From assembly GCF_017355955.1 (NCBI RefSeq), contig NZ_JAFFID010000003.1, positions 1 through 64,000 on the forward strand: a stretch of DNA of 64,000 nt, given 5' to 3'. The position numbers and the translations under genes were made by a program. Positions 1 through 9,307 of the stretch are shown here, piece after piece; position 1 is the first letter of the stretch, and each line of letters opens with the position of its first letter. The notes under the pieces were generated by a model. It saw only the letters and a list, made by a program, of their open reading frames with translations, had not been told where the DNA came from and ran no database searches. This DNA is from Sabulibacter ruber (GTDB lineage Bacteria; Bacteroidota; Bacteroidia; Cytophagales; Hymenobacteraceae).

Positions 1-1571
1 GGGTACTGCTTCTCAATGGCCTTCTCCACGGGGAACTTGTAGATGCCGCGGGAGCTCACGGTGGAGGCGGTCTCCGAGCCCAGGATGAAGCCCTGCGGGA
101 AGGACTGATAGGCCTCCTCGTAGAGGTGCACGCGGTAGTTCAGGCCCGGGATGTCCAGCAGGGCCCCGAAACCCGAGGCCATCGTCGCCTTCACCTGGTC
201 CATGCCCACGGTCACCGGGCGGGTAGGGTCCTCGCGGTGGAAGATCTCCTGCAGCCACTTGGCGCGCTTCACGCCCTCGGCGCCCCACTGGTCGGGCACC
301 TCGTTGCCGGAGCTCCACATCACGATGGACGGATGGTTGCGGGTGGCCCGCACCAGGTTCACGATGTCCTTCTCAGCATATTCCTCAAAAAAGCGGTTGT
401 AGCCGTTCTTCACCTTCGGCTTGGCCCACTCATCGAAGCTCTCGGCCAGGAACATGAAGCCCATCTCGTCGGCTAGTTCCAGCTGCTCCAGGGAGGGCAT
501 GTTGTGCGAGCTCCGGATGGCGTCGCAGCCCATGTCCTTCAGAATCTGCAGCTGCCGGCGCAGGGCGGCCTTGTTCACCGCCGCGCCCAGGGGCCCTAGG
601 TCATGGTGCAGGCACACGCCCTTGAACTTGCGCACCTTGTCGTTCAGGCTGAAGCCCACGTTGGGTCTGTAGCTGATCTCCCGGATGCCGAAGCGGGTGG
701 ACACTTCGTCCCTCAGCACGTTGCCCGCGTAGAGCCTCGTCACGGCGGTGTAGAGGTAAGGCGTCTCGGGGCTCCAGAGCTGGGGGTTCGTGACCGCGAT
801 GTTCTGCTCGAACTCCTGCCCGAATACCTTCGCGGTGCTGTCGGTGGCCACGGTGTTGCCCTGGGCGTCCCGGATCTGGGTGACCAGGCGCAGGTTGCCG
901 CCCGACACTTTGGTCTTCACGTTCACCTTGGCCAGGTCCCTGGAGATGAAGGGGGTGGTCACGAAGGTGCCCCACTGCTCGATGCTCTCGGGGTTCTTCA
1001 CGATCACCTGCACCTTGCGGTACAGACCGGCCCCCGGGTACCAGCGCGAGGACTCCCCCCGGTTGCTCAGCTGCACGGCCAGCGTGTTTTTCTTCCCTTC
1101 CTGTACCTTGTCGGTGATGTCGAAGTGGAAGTAGCTGTAGCCGTACGCCCACTCCCCCACCTTCTGCCCGTTCAGGAAGACCCTGGGCTCGCTCATGGCG
1201 CCCTCGAACACGAGCAGCACCCTCTGCCCCTTCCGGTAGTGGGGCAGCGTGAACTCGTGGCGGTACCACGCCTCCCCGATGTAGGGCAAAGCGCCCGTCC
1301 GGCCGGTTTTTTCTGAGGGTACCTTCTCGCCGTTCTGCTCAATGGCGACCACCTGCTTGTCAATTTCTTTGTCAAAAGGGCCGTAGATGGCCCAGTCGTG
1401 CGGAACCGTCACCTTCTCCCAGCCCTTGTCGTTGAAGTCCGTGCGGTAGGCCTGGTCATGCTTCCCCTTCCGGAAACGCCAGCCCTCCCCCAGCTCCGTC
1501 ACCACCCGCACCTGTGCCCAGGACAGGGTGGAAAAAAGGAGGAGCAAGGCAATTAATATCCTCTTGATCAT
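1..1571 (-). CDS. Secreted glycoside hydrolase family 2 (beta-galactosidase type), partial
   Basis: This frame is open from an ATG at 1571 to the window edge, giving 523 complete codons; the C-terminus lies outside the window. It begins with a signal peptide (MIKRILIALLLLFSTLSWAQ). The GH2 jelly-roll motif VPHDWAIYGPFD follows, then an Ig-like domain and a TIM barrel. The likely acid/base is E424 (in GNEVP) and the likely nucleophile E500 (in GSETAS). Their 76-residue spacing equals that of E. coli LacZ. The SETAS-type motif is common in Bacteroidota GH2 enzymes with extra C-terminal domains. Expected role: removal of beta-linked sugars from glycans in the periplasm or on the cell surface; the substrate cannot be told. 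Codons here end overwhelmingly in G or C, unlike the next gene, which suggests a different origin. Confidence 0.9.
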   Translation of the reverse strand, partial: MIKRILIALLLLFSTLSWAQVRVVTELGEGWRFRKGKHDQAYRTDFNDKGWEKVTVPHDWAIYGPFDKEIDKQVVAIEQNGEKVPSEKTGRTGALPYIGEAWYRHEFTLPHYRKGQRVLLVFEGAMSEPRVFLNGQKVGEWAYGYSYFHFDITDKVQEGKKNTLAVQLSNRGESSRWYPGAGLYRKVQVIVKNPESIEQWGTFVTTPFISRDLAKVNVKTKVSGGNLRLVTQIRDAQGNTVATDSTAKVFGQEFEQNIAVTNPQLWSPETPYLYTAVTRLYAGNVLRDEVSTRFGIREISYRPNVGFSLNDKVRKFKGVCLHHDLGPLGAAVNKAALRRQLQILKDMGCDAIRSSHNMPSLEQLELADEMGFMFLAESFDEWAKPKVKNGYNRFFEEYAEKDIVNLVRATRNHPSIVMWSSGNEVPDQWGAEGVKRAKWLQEIFHREDPTRPVTVGMDQVKATMASGFGALLDIPGLNYRVHLYEEAYQSFPQGFILGSETASTVSSRGIYKFPVEKAIEKQY

Positions 1572-1687
1572 AGACTATATGTGAACACAAAATTTACGAA
1601 TACTGAATCCTGCTCTTTCAACATTTCCCTCGCCTCGCATCAGTACCGTTTTTTAGGGCAGCTGAAATAAAATGGGAGAAAAGCTAC

Positions 1688-4273
1688 CTATTTCTCTAAC
1701 CAAACTGCCTCTACCTCAAAGCTGTGGGCTTGGTTTGACGCAGCCTGATCTGGTGCTAAAGAAACCTCCAGCTTTTCTACTTGTGACAAAGAGAAGCCAC
1801 CTGCTGGAGAAGCCTTGAACCAGAATGGGTGAAAGCCGGGGTAAGGTCTAGGAAGCAACATAAACTCGTCTGCTTTAAGGCTATTCAGCGGAATTTCAAT
1901 GTTCTGGTAATTGGCCTCTGCTGTTATGGGTGAAGCGAAAGAGGTTGCATTTGCGGAGATCAACGCTACCCTTAATTTGGCGGGGGAAGGAGTAGCCGTT
2001 CTGATTCTGATCACCAGCTTTTTGAAGGTTTCCAGTTCTGCTTCTCTCCCTTTCAGCTTATCTCCTATGTACTGCTGGAAACCCATGGTACGCTCTACCG
2101 GCAGCTCTTTGCTGGTCAGCTTTAGGGCTAACTGGCCAGCCTCACCCGTGGTTTTCAATTCACGCTCGTCGCTTTTCCAGAGGTTAGGGAAGATAAACGG
2201 CGTACGATCATGCGTGGGGTTGAACAGCTCTAACTTTCCGTTCTCAGAGGCCACAAACGTCTGCCAGGTGTCGTTCTGGTAATAGTCCCAAGCCCAGGGA
2301 TTGCCTTCGTGTCCACCCGGGTAAGTGTAATGGGACTCTCCTTCCTGCACCATGATCCGGTAATTCAGCAAACCAGGCGTAGTCAGATCCACTGGAACCA
2401 CCGCGCGGTACGTGTACCCACCTACCCTTTCCATGCCAATGGTTTTGTACACCCCAGACAAATTATTGATCTGCAGGGTCACCTTCGCTTCAGGGGAGAT
2501 GCCCACTACTTGCGCCTGAAGAGGGAATGTCTTTCCGGCCGAGACTTCCTTCAGGGGCTGATGGCTCACGTAAGGCTTAGAGTCATATGCCTGCGGGGCC
2601 ACAAACTCCTTCACCTGCATGGTTCCAAACGTCTTATCACCGGTCCAGGAGCTTTTTTGCTTCTTGGTAAGCAGGTACGTTCCGGGTTGAACCTGGAAAG
2701 CACCTCCCTTGGCGGTAGCATTGAAGGTATTGCCGTCATTCACCCCTTTGATGAAATAGCTTTCCCCTAATTCAGCCAGCTTGATCTGCACGGATTGGGG
2801 TGCCCATTGAATGCGGGTCACTTCTTTGTTGGGCGAGGCCTTGGCGAAGGGGTCCCGGATGTGAATGGCATCGGGCATCACTTCCAGGCGCCACACCCCG
2901 TTCTCCAGCTTGTCCAGGAAGTAAGCGCCCGTTCCGGTGTACTGCACCACCGGTGAACTGCCTACGCCCGCAATTTTGGTCAGTTTGCCGCTATTCACGG
3001 GTTTGGTGGGCGTGCTGTTGGAGTAGTAAAACTCCTGCGGAGTATTCATCTCGCTCAGCGATTCCTTGTAACTTACCCGAAACACACTGAAAACGCTGTC
3101 TGCCGGGTACGTCCCGTAGTTCTTCCGAAGCGGCAGCTGGTGGAACGCCTTGGAGGCGATCAGCATGCTGATGGCTTTGGAAGGGGTGTACGCCAGGTTC
3201 AGGTAGTGGGTCTGGTATTCGGTGTTGCCGTAAGCGGTAGCCAGGGGATCATAGGCGAACTGGGTAGCCCACTGGAAACCCGCTCCCCGGAAACTCTTGG
3301 CCATGGCCGGATACATGTAAGAACCCAACACATCGCCGGCATCAAACTCATACACCATTAAGGCTTTGTTCTTGAACTCCGGGATGGTATCAAACGGAAT
3401 ATGGTAGCGGTCTACGTGCGGAAGGTAGTTCCCCTGCAGGGTACGGTTGGCCACCAGCCCGGTAGGGTACCACTGGAAGCTGAACCCGTCTACCTGTCCT
3501 TTCGCCACGGCATTGGCGTACCGGGGCGACTCGCTGATGTTGTAGAAAATAGGCTTGGTCCAACCGGTGTTGCGTATGGCAGCGGCCATCCGGTTCACGT
3601 ACTCGGTGGTTCGGGCTTTAGGGCCTGAATGTTGCGGCTCGTTATTGATTTCGGCCCCAATGATGTTAGGGTCAGCCCCGTATGTTTGCTTGGTGTAGGG
3701 GTTTACGTGCTGCAGGAGTTGTCTCAGGTAATTTTCCTGCGCCTTGAAGGCGTGCTCATTGACTAAGGCCTTCTGCTTGCCGTACAGCCGGGAAAAACCG
3801 GGCGTCTCCTCATCTTTCTCGGGATAGCCATTCCCCCAGAATGCGATGGGCGTCAGCATCACCTTGATGTTCCGCTCCTTCAGTTTGTATACCAGGTAGT
3901 CAAAGAGGCGCAGTTGCTCATTCTGGATCAGGTTACCCAGCGTATCAGCGATTTCTGTGTCCCACACGTGCACCCGGAACGCGTCAAACCCCAGGCGGGC
4001 GAAATGGTACACATCCTGGTCAATGGCTTTCTCCGGATCCACGCCTCTCGCCTTCACAGAACGGTAACCATACGCGAAGGGTACCGTGTAGTTGACCCCG
4101 AAAAAGGCAGCCTCCTGATTGTTCTTCTTCCAGCGCAGGATGCCTTTTGCGTCAACGTACACCAGGTTCAGGTCTTGGTTGCCCTTTGTCTTCTGCGCAA
4201 AAAGGGGCTCAGAATTTCCTAATTGCAATCCCAACAAACCGGCAGAAAAGTAAAGGAGTACTCTTTTTCTCAT
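1688..4273 (-). CDS. Secreted TIM-barrel glycoside hydrolase (GH5-like), 861 aa
   Basis: The protein starts with a signal peptide ending near residue 27 (LFAQ). Residues about 40-370 look like a GH5-type (clan GH-A) barrel, with the acid/base in INNEPQHSG (E212) and the nucleophile in LMVYEFDAG (E309). The spacing fits cellulase and mannanase families. After the barrel come beta-rich regions: a likely Ig-like module around residues 580-670 and a C-terminal jelly-roll, carbohydrate-binding-like region (about 690-861, starting near NPTHDRTPFIFPNLW). No T9SS sorting tail is visible. It probably hydrolyses a beta-glucan or mannan outside the cytoplasm. It lies 116 bp upstream of the GH2 gene on the same strand, so the two may act on the same plant-type glycan. 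Family assignment beyond clan GH-A is tentative. Confidence 0.82.
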   Translation of the reverse strand: MRKRVLLYFSAGLLGLQLGNSEPLFAQKTKGNQDLNLVYVDAKGILRWKKNNQEAAFFGVNYTVPFAYGYRSVKARGVDPEKAIDQDVYHFARLGFDAFRVHVWDTEIADTLGNLIQNEQLRLFDYLVYKLKERNIKVMLTPIAFWGNGYPEKDEETPGFSRLYGKQKALVNEHAFKAQENYLRQLLQHVNPYTKQTYGADPNIIGAEINNEPQHSGPKARTTEYVNRMAAAIRNTGWTKPIFYNISESPRYANAVAKGQVDGFSFQWYPTGLVANRTLQGNYLPHVDRYHIPFDTIPEFKNKALMVYEFDAGDVLGSYMYPAMAKSFRGAGFQWATQFAYDPLATAYGNTEYQTHYLNLAYTPSKAISMLIASKAFHQLPLRKNYGTYPADSVFSVFRVSYKESLSEMNTPQEFYYSNSTPTKPVNSGKLTKIAGVGSSPVVQYTGTGAYFLDKLENGVWRLEVMPDAIHIRDPFAKASPNKEVTRIQWAPQSVQIKLAELGESYFIKGVNDGNTFNATAKGGAFQVQPGTYLLTKKQKSSWTGDKTFGTMQVKEFVAPQAYDSKPYVSHQPLKEVSAGKTFPLQAQVVGISPEAKVTLQINNLSGVYKTIGMERVGGYTYRAVVPVDLTTPGLLNYRIMVQEGESHYTYPGGHEGNPWAWDYYQNDTWQTFVASENGKLELFNPTHDRTPFIFPNLWKSDERELKTTGEAGQLALKLTSKELPVERTMGFQQYIGDKLKGREAELETFKKLVIRIRTATPSPAKLRVALISANATSFASPITAEANYQNIEIPLNSLKADEFMLLPRPYPGFHPFWFKASPAGGFSLSQVEKLEVSLAPDQAASNQAHSFEVEAVWLEK

Positions 4274-4350
4274 GTGAAGCTAAATTGAAGCCTACCTAAG
4301 TAGGCAGATCTTGTATGATAAGGCCTTTTTTAGAAGATCCTTGTTGTGGT

Positions 4351-4386
4351 GTTTTTAGACTCTTTTGCCCAAAATAGCCTTAAAAC
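4351..4386. repeat. 36-bp palindrome, copy 1
   Basis: It starts GTTTTTAGAC and ends CCTTAAAAC. It lies in the tandem gap between the GNAT gene end and the GH5-like gene start, 98 bp after the GNAT stop. The centre is TTTTGCCCAAAA. Confidence 0.75.
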
Positions 4387-4483
4387 CAATTTGGGCTTCT
4401 CACCTTGTTTTTTCCTCTTAAAGGCCAGGTACTTCCTAAACAGTATCCCTTAACCAGTGAAGTTCTCCTGGTTCACTCAGAAC

Positions 4484-4900
4484 CTAAAGGCTCTTCACCA
4501 TTCTAACGTATTCTAACCCGTTTTTTATGAATGGCTCTCCTTCCGCTTCCATTCCCATCTTCTGGTAAAAAGAACAGGCAGAGGATCTTGCGTGGCACCA
4601 AACTCTAGAAAGGTTCTGGGAAGAGGCATACGACAGGACATGCCCTAAAAGCTGCCGGCCTATGCCTTGTCCCTGATACTGCTGTAACGTGGCAAATTTC
4701 CTAAACTGCGCCTGGTCTCCCTGGATAAACAAAGAAACCACCGAAACCAGCTCCTGGTCCAGGAAGGCCCCGAAGTGTAGGCCGCCTTCGTCTTCGGGTA
4801 GTTGAACGAAGCTGATTGGTTTATGCGGCCACATGACCTGGTGCCGTAAAGGCCAGGTTTGGGGAGCGGATATTTCCCTGATCTCTAAACTAACGGGCAT
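4484..4900 (-). CDS. GNAT-family N-acetyltransferase, 138 aa
   Basis: A single GNAT domain fills the protein. The acetyl-CoA binding motif A is visible as QGQGIGRQLLGHVLSYA, and the C-terminal half has the usual FYQKMGMEAEGEPFIKNGLEYVRM pattern (a YQKMGF-like motif followed by the last strand). It probably transfers an acetyl group from acetyl-CoA to a small molecule or protein N-terminus; the substrate is unknown. Its ATG overlaps the end of gldG by 11 bp, so it is translationally coupled as the last gene of the SDR-gldA-gldF-gldG operon. Nothing in the sequence links it to gliding beyond position. Confidence 0.88.
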   Translation of the reverse strand: MPVSLEIREISAPQTWPLRHQVMWPHKPISFVQLPEDEGGLHFGAFLDQELVSVVSLFIQGDQAQFRKFATLQQYQGQGIGRQLLGHVLSYASSQNLSRVWCHARSSACSFYQKMGMEAEGEPFIKNGLEYVRMVKSL

Positions 4901-6599
4901 ACTTGCGTTTGCGTAGCCAGAACTTTACCGCTCCGAAGGCCAACAACAGCACCAACGGAATGCCCAAGTTGATGGCCTGCCACTTGGTGCGTTCATCGCG
5001 CAGTTTGGCTTTATCAAGTGGGCGCAACTTGATCTCTTTTCCGCGCAGTTCAATCAGCCCCTTCTCATCCAGCAGGTAATCGGCTACGTTTTTCAGGAGT
5101 TCCTTGTTCGCGAAGCGGGCGCGGGTATAGCGGTCAAAACCCAACTCCAGCGGACGTCCCGAACGAGGGTCCACATCGTTTGCCCCTAAATCACCGTCTG
5201 AGAACACCACAATCTGCGAGGGTTTTCCTTCCGCCTGGAAAGGAATAGTAGCCCCTTCCGGCACCGGCCGGTTCCTGAAGACAGACTGAAATTTACCTTC
5301 CAGCAAGTACCCAATGGGAATAGCGTTCTCTTTAAACAAACTCGGATCACGGTCAATGCGCGGATCATTCAGGGAAATGGAGACCGGCGACTCGCGCTTG
5401 CGGGAATACTGGGAGGTCCAAAGCAAAGGCGATTTCCTGATGCCCACGGCTTTCACCGTATCCAAGGAACTGACAAAGCGGGTTTGTACCGCATCCAGGT
5501 TTCTGGTGAGCGGCAGTTTGCTGAAATTGGTGATAAGCGGATAATAGCGCCAAGGCACCAGCTGGGTCTGCGGCTGATTACCCATGTAGCCGGTCACCAT
5601 CGGGATGAAGCTGGCATTCAGGTCCTGCACCAGGTCTGGGTTCACGCGCACGCCGTAGCGGAACAGCATGTCCTGGAGGTTCAGGTCATAAGGGAAGGCA
5701 AGGAAGCCCTGCTCGCCAATGCTGTCTAAGGCGGCCCTCACCCCATCTACCATGAACATCAATTTCCCGCCCCGCATCAGGAACTGGTCCATTTTGTACT
5801 TGTCCAGTTCAGAGAAGGGTTTGGTGGGTTTCATGAGCACCACCAGGTTGAAGTTGTTCAGGTTAGGCACCTGGGACAGATCCACTCGGTTCACGGTGTA
5901 GTACTCAGACAAAGTTCCCAGGAAATCGGCGGCCTGTGGCAACCATAATTCCCCGTGCCCCTGCAAAACCCCGATTCTGCCGGAACTGGTTGAAGCCACT
6001 TTCCGGATAGACGAAGCCAGTTCGTACTCAAGACCTTCAATAGATTGGTTCAGTCGCTCTTCCGGGGGAGAAGCCTGGCTCCCCCTTAATAAGGTAGCGG
6101 CTGTTTCTTTGTTTCCAGCGGAGATAAGTGCTCCGGGGAACACAATTTTCTCTACCTTTTTGTCTCCTTCCTGCGCAAACAGGTTGGTTGGTTGTAAGCC
6201 TTTTTGGGCTAACTGTGCGTAAAACTGGTTTCGGGCTTGTTCGTTAGTGTTGGCGCTCGGGTCTACAAACTGGTACTGCACTCTTCCATCTGAGTACAGC
6301 CTGAACTCCTCTAGCATTTCCCGGGTGCTGTTCTGTAGCCGACGGAAACCAGCGGGAAACTCCCCCTCCAGATAAACGGTCACCTGCACCGGCTCCTGCA
6401 GACCAGAGAGCAGATTCTTGGTTTGGTCAGAAATGGTGTAGCGTTTGTCCTCGGTTAAATCTATGCGGAAAAAGTAGCGGTTGGCCACGAAATTCAGGAC
6501 CAATAAAAGGCCTACCGCCACCAGGAAGAAAGTCCAGTCGTGCCGACGGCGGCTCTCCACCACGGGCTTAGGCGTTTGGGTGTTTGTTTGCTCTACCAT
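4890..6599 (-). CDS. gldG: Gliding-associated ABC transporter component GldG
   Basis: The 569-aa protein has a transmembrane helix at about residues 23-40, a large extracytoplasmic domain, and a C-terminal helix (about 542-558, LGIPLVLLLAFGAVKFWL). This is the ABC_transp_aux/DUF4350 arrangement of GldG. Recognisable features include the N-terminal pattern DLTEDKRYTISDQTKNLL and the repeated ISL/VFSDGD segments. GldG works with GldA and GldF in a transporter required for gliding in some Flavobacteria, though its cargo is unsettled. It overlaps gldF by 7 bp and the GNAT gene by 11 bp. The gene order gldA-gldF-gldG supports the name. Confidence 0.93.
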   Translation of the reverse strand: MVEQTNTQTPKPVVESRRRHDWTFFLVAVGLLLVLNFVANRYFFRIDLTEDKRYTISDQTKNLLSGLQEPVQVTVYLEGEFPAGFRRLQNSTREMLEEFRLYSDGRVQYQFVDPSANTNEQARNQFYAQLAQKGLQPTNLFAQEGDKKVEKIVFPGALISAGNKETAATLLRGSQASPPEERLNQSIEGLEYELASSIRKVASTSSGRIGVLQGHGELWLPQAADFLGTLSEYYTVNRVDLSQVPNLNNFNLVVLMKPTKPFSELDKYKMDQFLMRGGKLMFMVDGVRAALDSIGEQGFLAFPYDLNLQDMLFRYGVRVNPDLVQDLNASFIPMVTGYMGNQPQTQLVPWRYYPLITNFSKLPLTRNLDAVQTRFVSSLDTVKAVGIRKSPLLWTSQYSRKRESPVSISLNDPRIDRDPSLFKENAIPIGYLLEGKFQSVFRNRPVPEGATIPFQAEGKPSQIVVFSDGDLGANDVDPRSGRPLELGFDRYTRARFANKELLKNVADYLLDEKGLIELRGKEIKLRPLDKAKLRDERTKWQAINLGIPLVLLLAFGAVKFWLRKRKYAR

Positions 6600-7321
6600 T
6601 TTCTGCTCTCCAATACCAGTTTAGTTCCTAACAGCATAATGGTAATGACACTCAGGAAGTACAGCACATCGCGGGAGTCAATCAATCCCTTACTAATGGA
6701 GCTGTAGTGATAAGAAATCCCTAATTGGGCGATGTAATAAGAGAAAGTACCCCAGGCATCAATAGAGGCCAGGAGATCAAAACCCGTATAGACCAGATAA
6801 CACAGAAACACCGCCAGAATGAAAGCCACAATCTGGTTCTCTGTGAGTGACGAAGCAAAGATGCCCATGGCCACGAACACCGCTGCCAGAAACACCAGCC
6901 CCAGGTAAGAACCAGCCACGGCCGCTGAGTCAATGTTGCCTACCGGGTCCCCCAGTTGGTACACGCTCACGTAGTACAGCAAAGACGGCAGCAACGCAAA
7001 CAAGGCCAGCAGCAAACAGGCGAAGTACTTGCCCAACAGCAGTTGGGTATCTGAAACGGGTTTGGTCAGCAACAGCTCCATGGTGCCGCCCTTACGCTCC
7101 TCGGCAAAGGTACGCATGGTAATGGCCGGAATCAGAAACAAGAATAACCAGGGAGCCAGTGCAAAGACACTTTGTAAATCGGCGTAGCCGTAATCCAGCA
7201 CGCTGCTATCGGGGAAAACCCACATGAACAGGCCCGTGGCTACCAGAAACACGCCAATGACGATGTAGCCAATGAGCGAGTTGAGATATGAATTGAATTC
7301 TTTTGAAAGGATCGCGAACAT
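6593..7321 (-). CDS. gldF: Gliding-associated ABC transporter permease GldF
   Basis: The 242-aa protein is an ABC-2 type permease with six predicted membrane helices (for example residues 18-36, 56-72 and 97-118). It carries the family's TMRTFAEERKGGTMELLLTKPVSD segment between helices 2 and 3. It forms the membrane channel driven by GldA and partnered by GldG, with which it overlaps by 7 bp. A 146-bp gap, nearly unique within this operon, separates it from gldA; that gap contains a 36-bp palindrome immediately after the gldA stop. Length and motifs are normal for GldF. Confidence 0.94.
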   Translation of the reverse strand: MFAILSKEFNSYLNSLIGYIVIGVFLVATGLFMWVFPDSSVLDYGYADLQSVFALAPWLFLFLIPAITMRTFAEERKGGTMELLLTKPVSDTQLLLGKYFACLLLALFALLPSLLYYVSVYQLGDPVGNIDSAAVAGSYLGLVFLAAVFVAMGIFASSLTENQIVAFILAVFLCYLVYTGFDLLASIDAWGTFSYYIAQLGISYHYSSISKGLIDSRDVLYFLSVITIMLLGTKLVLESRKW

Positions 7322-7426
7322 ATTGGTTAGACACTAGATATTAGACCCTAGCATCAAGACTTTTCTTAAGTTTTAGAGGCGTTCATGATGCGCCCCCAGG
7401 TTCTCTGCCTAGTTGTATAGTTCTAG

Positions 7427-7462
7427 ATTTTGGGCCTGATTTCAGGAAAACAGGCCTGAAAC
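7427..7462. repeat. 36-bp palindrome, copy 2
   Basis: It lies inside the gldA-gldF spacer and ends 5 bp from the gldA stop codon. The arms are strongly self-complementary (GGGCCTG with CAGGCC) around TTTCAGGAAA. Confidence 0.85.
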
Positions 7463-7467
7463 AGTTT

Positions 7468-8388
7468 TTACTTTCCGGCCTTGGTTAAATCCTGAAACAG
7501 TTTCTCCAGCGAGTTTTCTTCCTGCTGAAGCCCTACCAGAGGCCAGCCTTTCTCCCCTGCCAACCGGAAGATAGCCGAGCGAAGATCTGTTTTTGGGGTT
7601 GCAATCACTCGGTATTTGAGTGGCCCAGCGGGTTCCACCCGCTCCACACCTGGCAGGGCAAGCAATGGCTCAGGATTCACCTCAGCCTCAAACTCGGCCA
7701 GGATTCTGGTTTCTTTGCGGCCCATGTTCCTGAGGTCAGCCACCGGACTATCGGCTACCAGTTTTCCCTGGTTAATGATGAGCACGCGGTCACAAAGGGC
7801 GCTTACCTCCTGCATGATGTGCGTGGAGAAAAGCACGGTCTTGGCCTGCCCTACTTCCTTGATCAACTGGCGGATTTCTACAATCTGGTTCGGGTCCAGA
7901 CCGGTGGTGGGTTCATCCAGAATCAATACCGCCGGATCATGGATGAGAGCCTGCGCCAAACCTACCCGCTGGCGGTAGCCTTTAGACAACGCGCCAATCT
8001 TCTTGTGCTTTTCGCGGGTGAGACCGCACAGCGTGATCATCTCCTCGGTACGGGCCTTTACCTGGCTGCTGCTTAAACCATGCAGTTTCCCCACAAAATG
8101 CAGGTACTCGCGCACGTACATATCCAGATACAGCGGGTTGTGTTCTGGCAGGTAGCCCACCTGCCGGCGGACCTCTTTGGGTTCTTCCAGCACATCATGG
8201 CCGTTCACCAGTACCGTTCCGCTGCTGGGCGGCAGGTAACAGGTGGCTATTTTCATGGTGGTAGATTTTCCGGCTCCGTTAGGACCCAGAAAACCTACAA
8301 TTTCGCCGGTACCCACCGTGAACGAGACGTGATCAACGGCGGCTTGCGGACCGTAAAGTTTGGTAAGTTCTTTTATTTCAATTCCCAT
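7468..8388 (-). CDS. gldA: Gliding-associated ABC transporter ATP-binding protein GldA
   Basis: The 306-aa ABC ATPase has Walker A GPNGAGKST (residues 35-43), signature LSKGYRQRVGLAQAL (134-148) and Walker B VLILDEP (154-160), followed by TTGLDPNQ and the switch histidine in FSTHIMQEV. The C-terminal extension of about 90 residues is typical of ABC-2 exporter ATPases and of GldA. It energises the GldF/GldG membrane complex. It starts 9 bp after the upstream SDR gene stop, so the operon probably begins at the SDR. The name rests on co-occurrence with gldF and gldG. Confidence 0.93.
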   Translation of the reverse strand: MGIEIKELTKLYGPQAAVDHVSFTVGTGEIVGFLGPNGAGKSTTMKIATCYLPPSSGTVLVNGHDVLEEPKEVRRQVGYLPEHNPLYLDMYVREYLHFVGKLHGLSSSQVKARTEEMITLCGLTREKHKKIGALSKGYRQRVGLAQALIHDPAVLILDEPTTGLDPNQIVEIRQLIKEVGQAKTVLFSTHIMQEVSALCDRVLIINQGKLVADSPVADLRNMGRKETRILAEFEAEVNPEPLLALPGVERVEPAGPLKYRVIATPKTDLRSAIFRLAGEKGWPLVGLQQEENSLEKLFQDLTKAGK

Positions 8389-8397
8389 GCAGATGGG

Positions 8398-9111
8398 TTA
8401 GGCTTTTTTAGCTGGAATGGGTCCTTTGGGCATCAACGGCCGGACCTCAATGTTTACTTGGTGGTAATTGAGCGGCGCCTGCAACGAGTGCAAAATGGTT
8501 GAGGCAATATCCTCTGGCTTCATCATGTACTCTGTGGAGGTAGCGCCTTCAAAATTGTCAAAGAAATGCGTGTCAGTAGAGCCAGGATAGATGCAGGTTA
8601 CCTTTACTCCGTAGTTGCGCACTTCTTTGTACAAGGCTTCAGATAAACCGCGCACGGCAAATTTAGAAGCACAGTACCCGGTCAGGTTCTCGGAGCCCAT
8701 TAAACCGGCAATGGAAGAAATATTGATGATGTGGCCTTCCCGCATGCGCTTCATGCCGGGCAGTACCAAACGGGTGCAGTAGAAAATACCGTTCACGTTG
8801 GTGTCCATCATGGTAAGCCAGTCTTTAGGGCTCATGGAATCCAACGCACCCTGAATGCCAATACCCGCGTTGTTGATTAACACCGATATGTTCTGGCGCA
8901 GACGCTCCTCGGTTTGCTCATAGGCGGCCCATACAGAATGATCATGGCGAACATCGCACTCAAAAAAGTAAAAATCCGGATGAGAAATCTTTGGTCTTGT
9001 GCGGCTCCAACTCACTACTGTTGCACCATGCTCTAACAAAAGCCGAGCGGTGGCTAATCCAATTCCGCTGCTGGCGCCGGTAATGACCACTACTTTTCCT
9101 TCTAATTCCAT
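8398..9111 (-). CDS. Short-chain dehydrogenase/reductase, 237 aa
   Basis: This is a classical SDR with a Rossmann fold. The cofactor motif is TGASSGIG (residues 11-18), the structural motif NNAG (80-83), the catalytic serine lies in ISSIAG (S132/S133), and the Y146-x3-K150 pair is in GYCASK. The residues after strand 2 (SRTRPK, basic) hint at NADP(H) preference, which is an inference. The substrate is unknown. It shares the minus-strand operon with gldA, separated by only 9 bp. It resembles the second SDR at 9563-10270 in overall plan, but the two are clearly diverged. Confidence 0.92.
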   Translation of the reverse strand: MELEGKVVVITGASSGIGLATARLLLEHGATVVSWSRTRPKISHPDFYFFECDVRHDHSVWAAYEQTEERLRQNISVLINNAGIGIQGALDSMSPKDWLTMMDTNVNGIFYCTRLVLPGMKRMREGHIINISSIAGLMGSENLTGYCASKFAVRGLSEALYKEVRNYGVKVTCIYPGSTDTHFFDNFEGATSTEYMMKPEDIASTILHSLQAPLNYHQVNIEVRPLMPKGPIPAKKA

Positions 9112-9260
9112 ATTAGGTTTTATTTAACTCAAAATTAGTGAACAGTTGGCAGTTTCCAATTAACGGCCATAGGTAACGTTTACAGTACGTGCTAAACGAT
9201 AAAAATTAAAAATTCAGTAAAAATAACGCACTCACCTAAGTACAATTTTACTCTTCTTTT

Positions 9261-9296
9261 GTTTTTCTCCTCTTTTTAGAAAAACAAACCTGAAAC
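9261..9296. repeat. 36-bp palindrome, copy 3
   Basis: It ends 11 bp from the stop codon of the small membrane protein gene at 9308. Ends are GTTTTTCTCC and ACCTGAAAC, with a TTTTTAGAAAAA centre. Confidence 0.8.
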
Positions 9297-9307
9297 GAAG
9301 TTCTAGT

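Noticed and set aside
601..1316. Open frames of 222 and 237 codons within the first 1.3 kb
   Set aside because: They are shadows of the GC-rich GH2 gene, whose frame (1571 down to the edge) shows a signal peptide and GH2 catalytic motifs.
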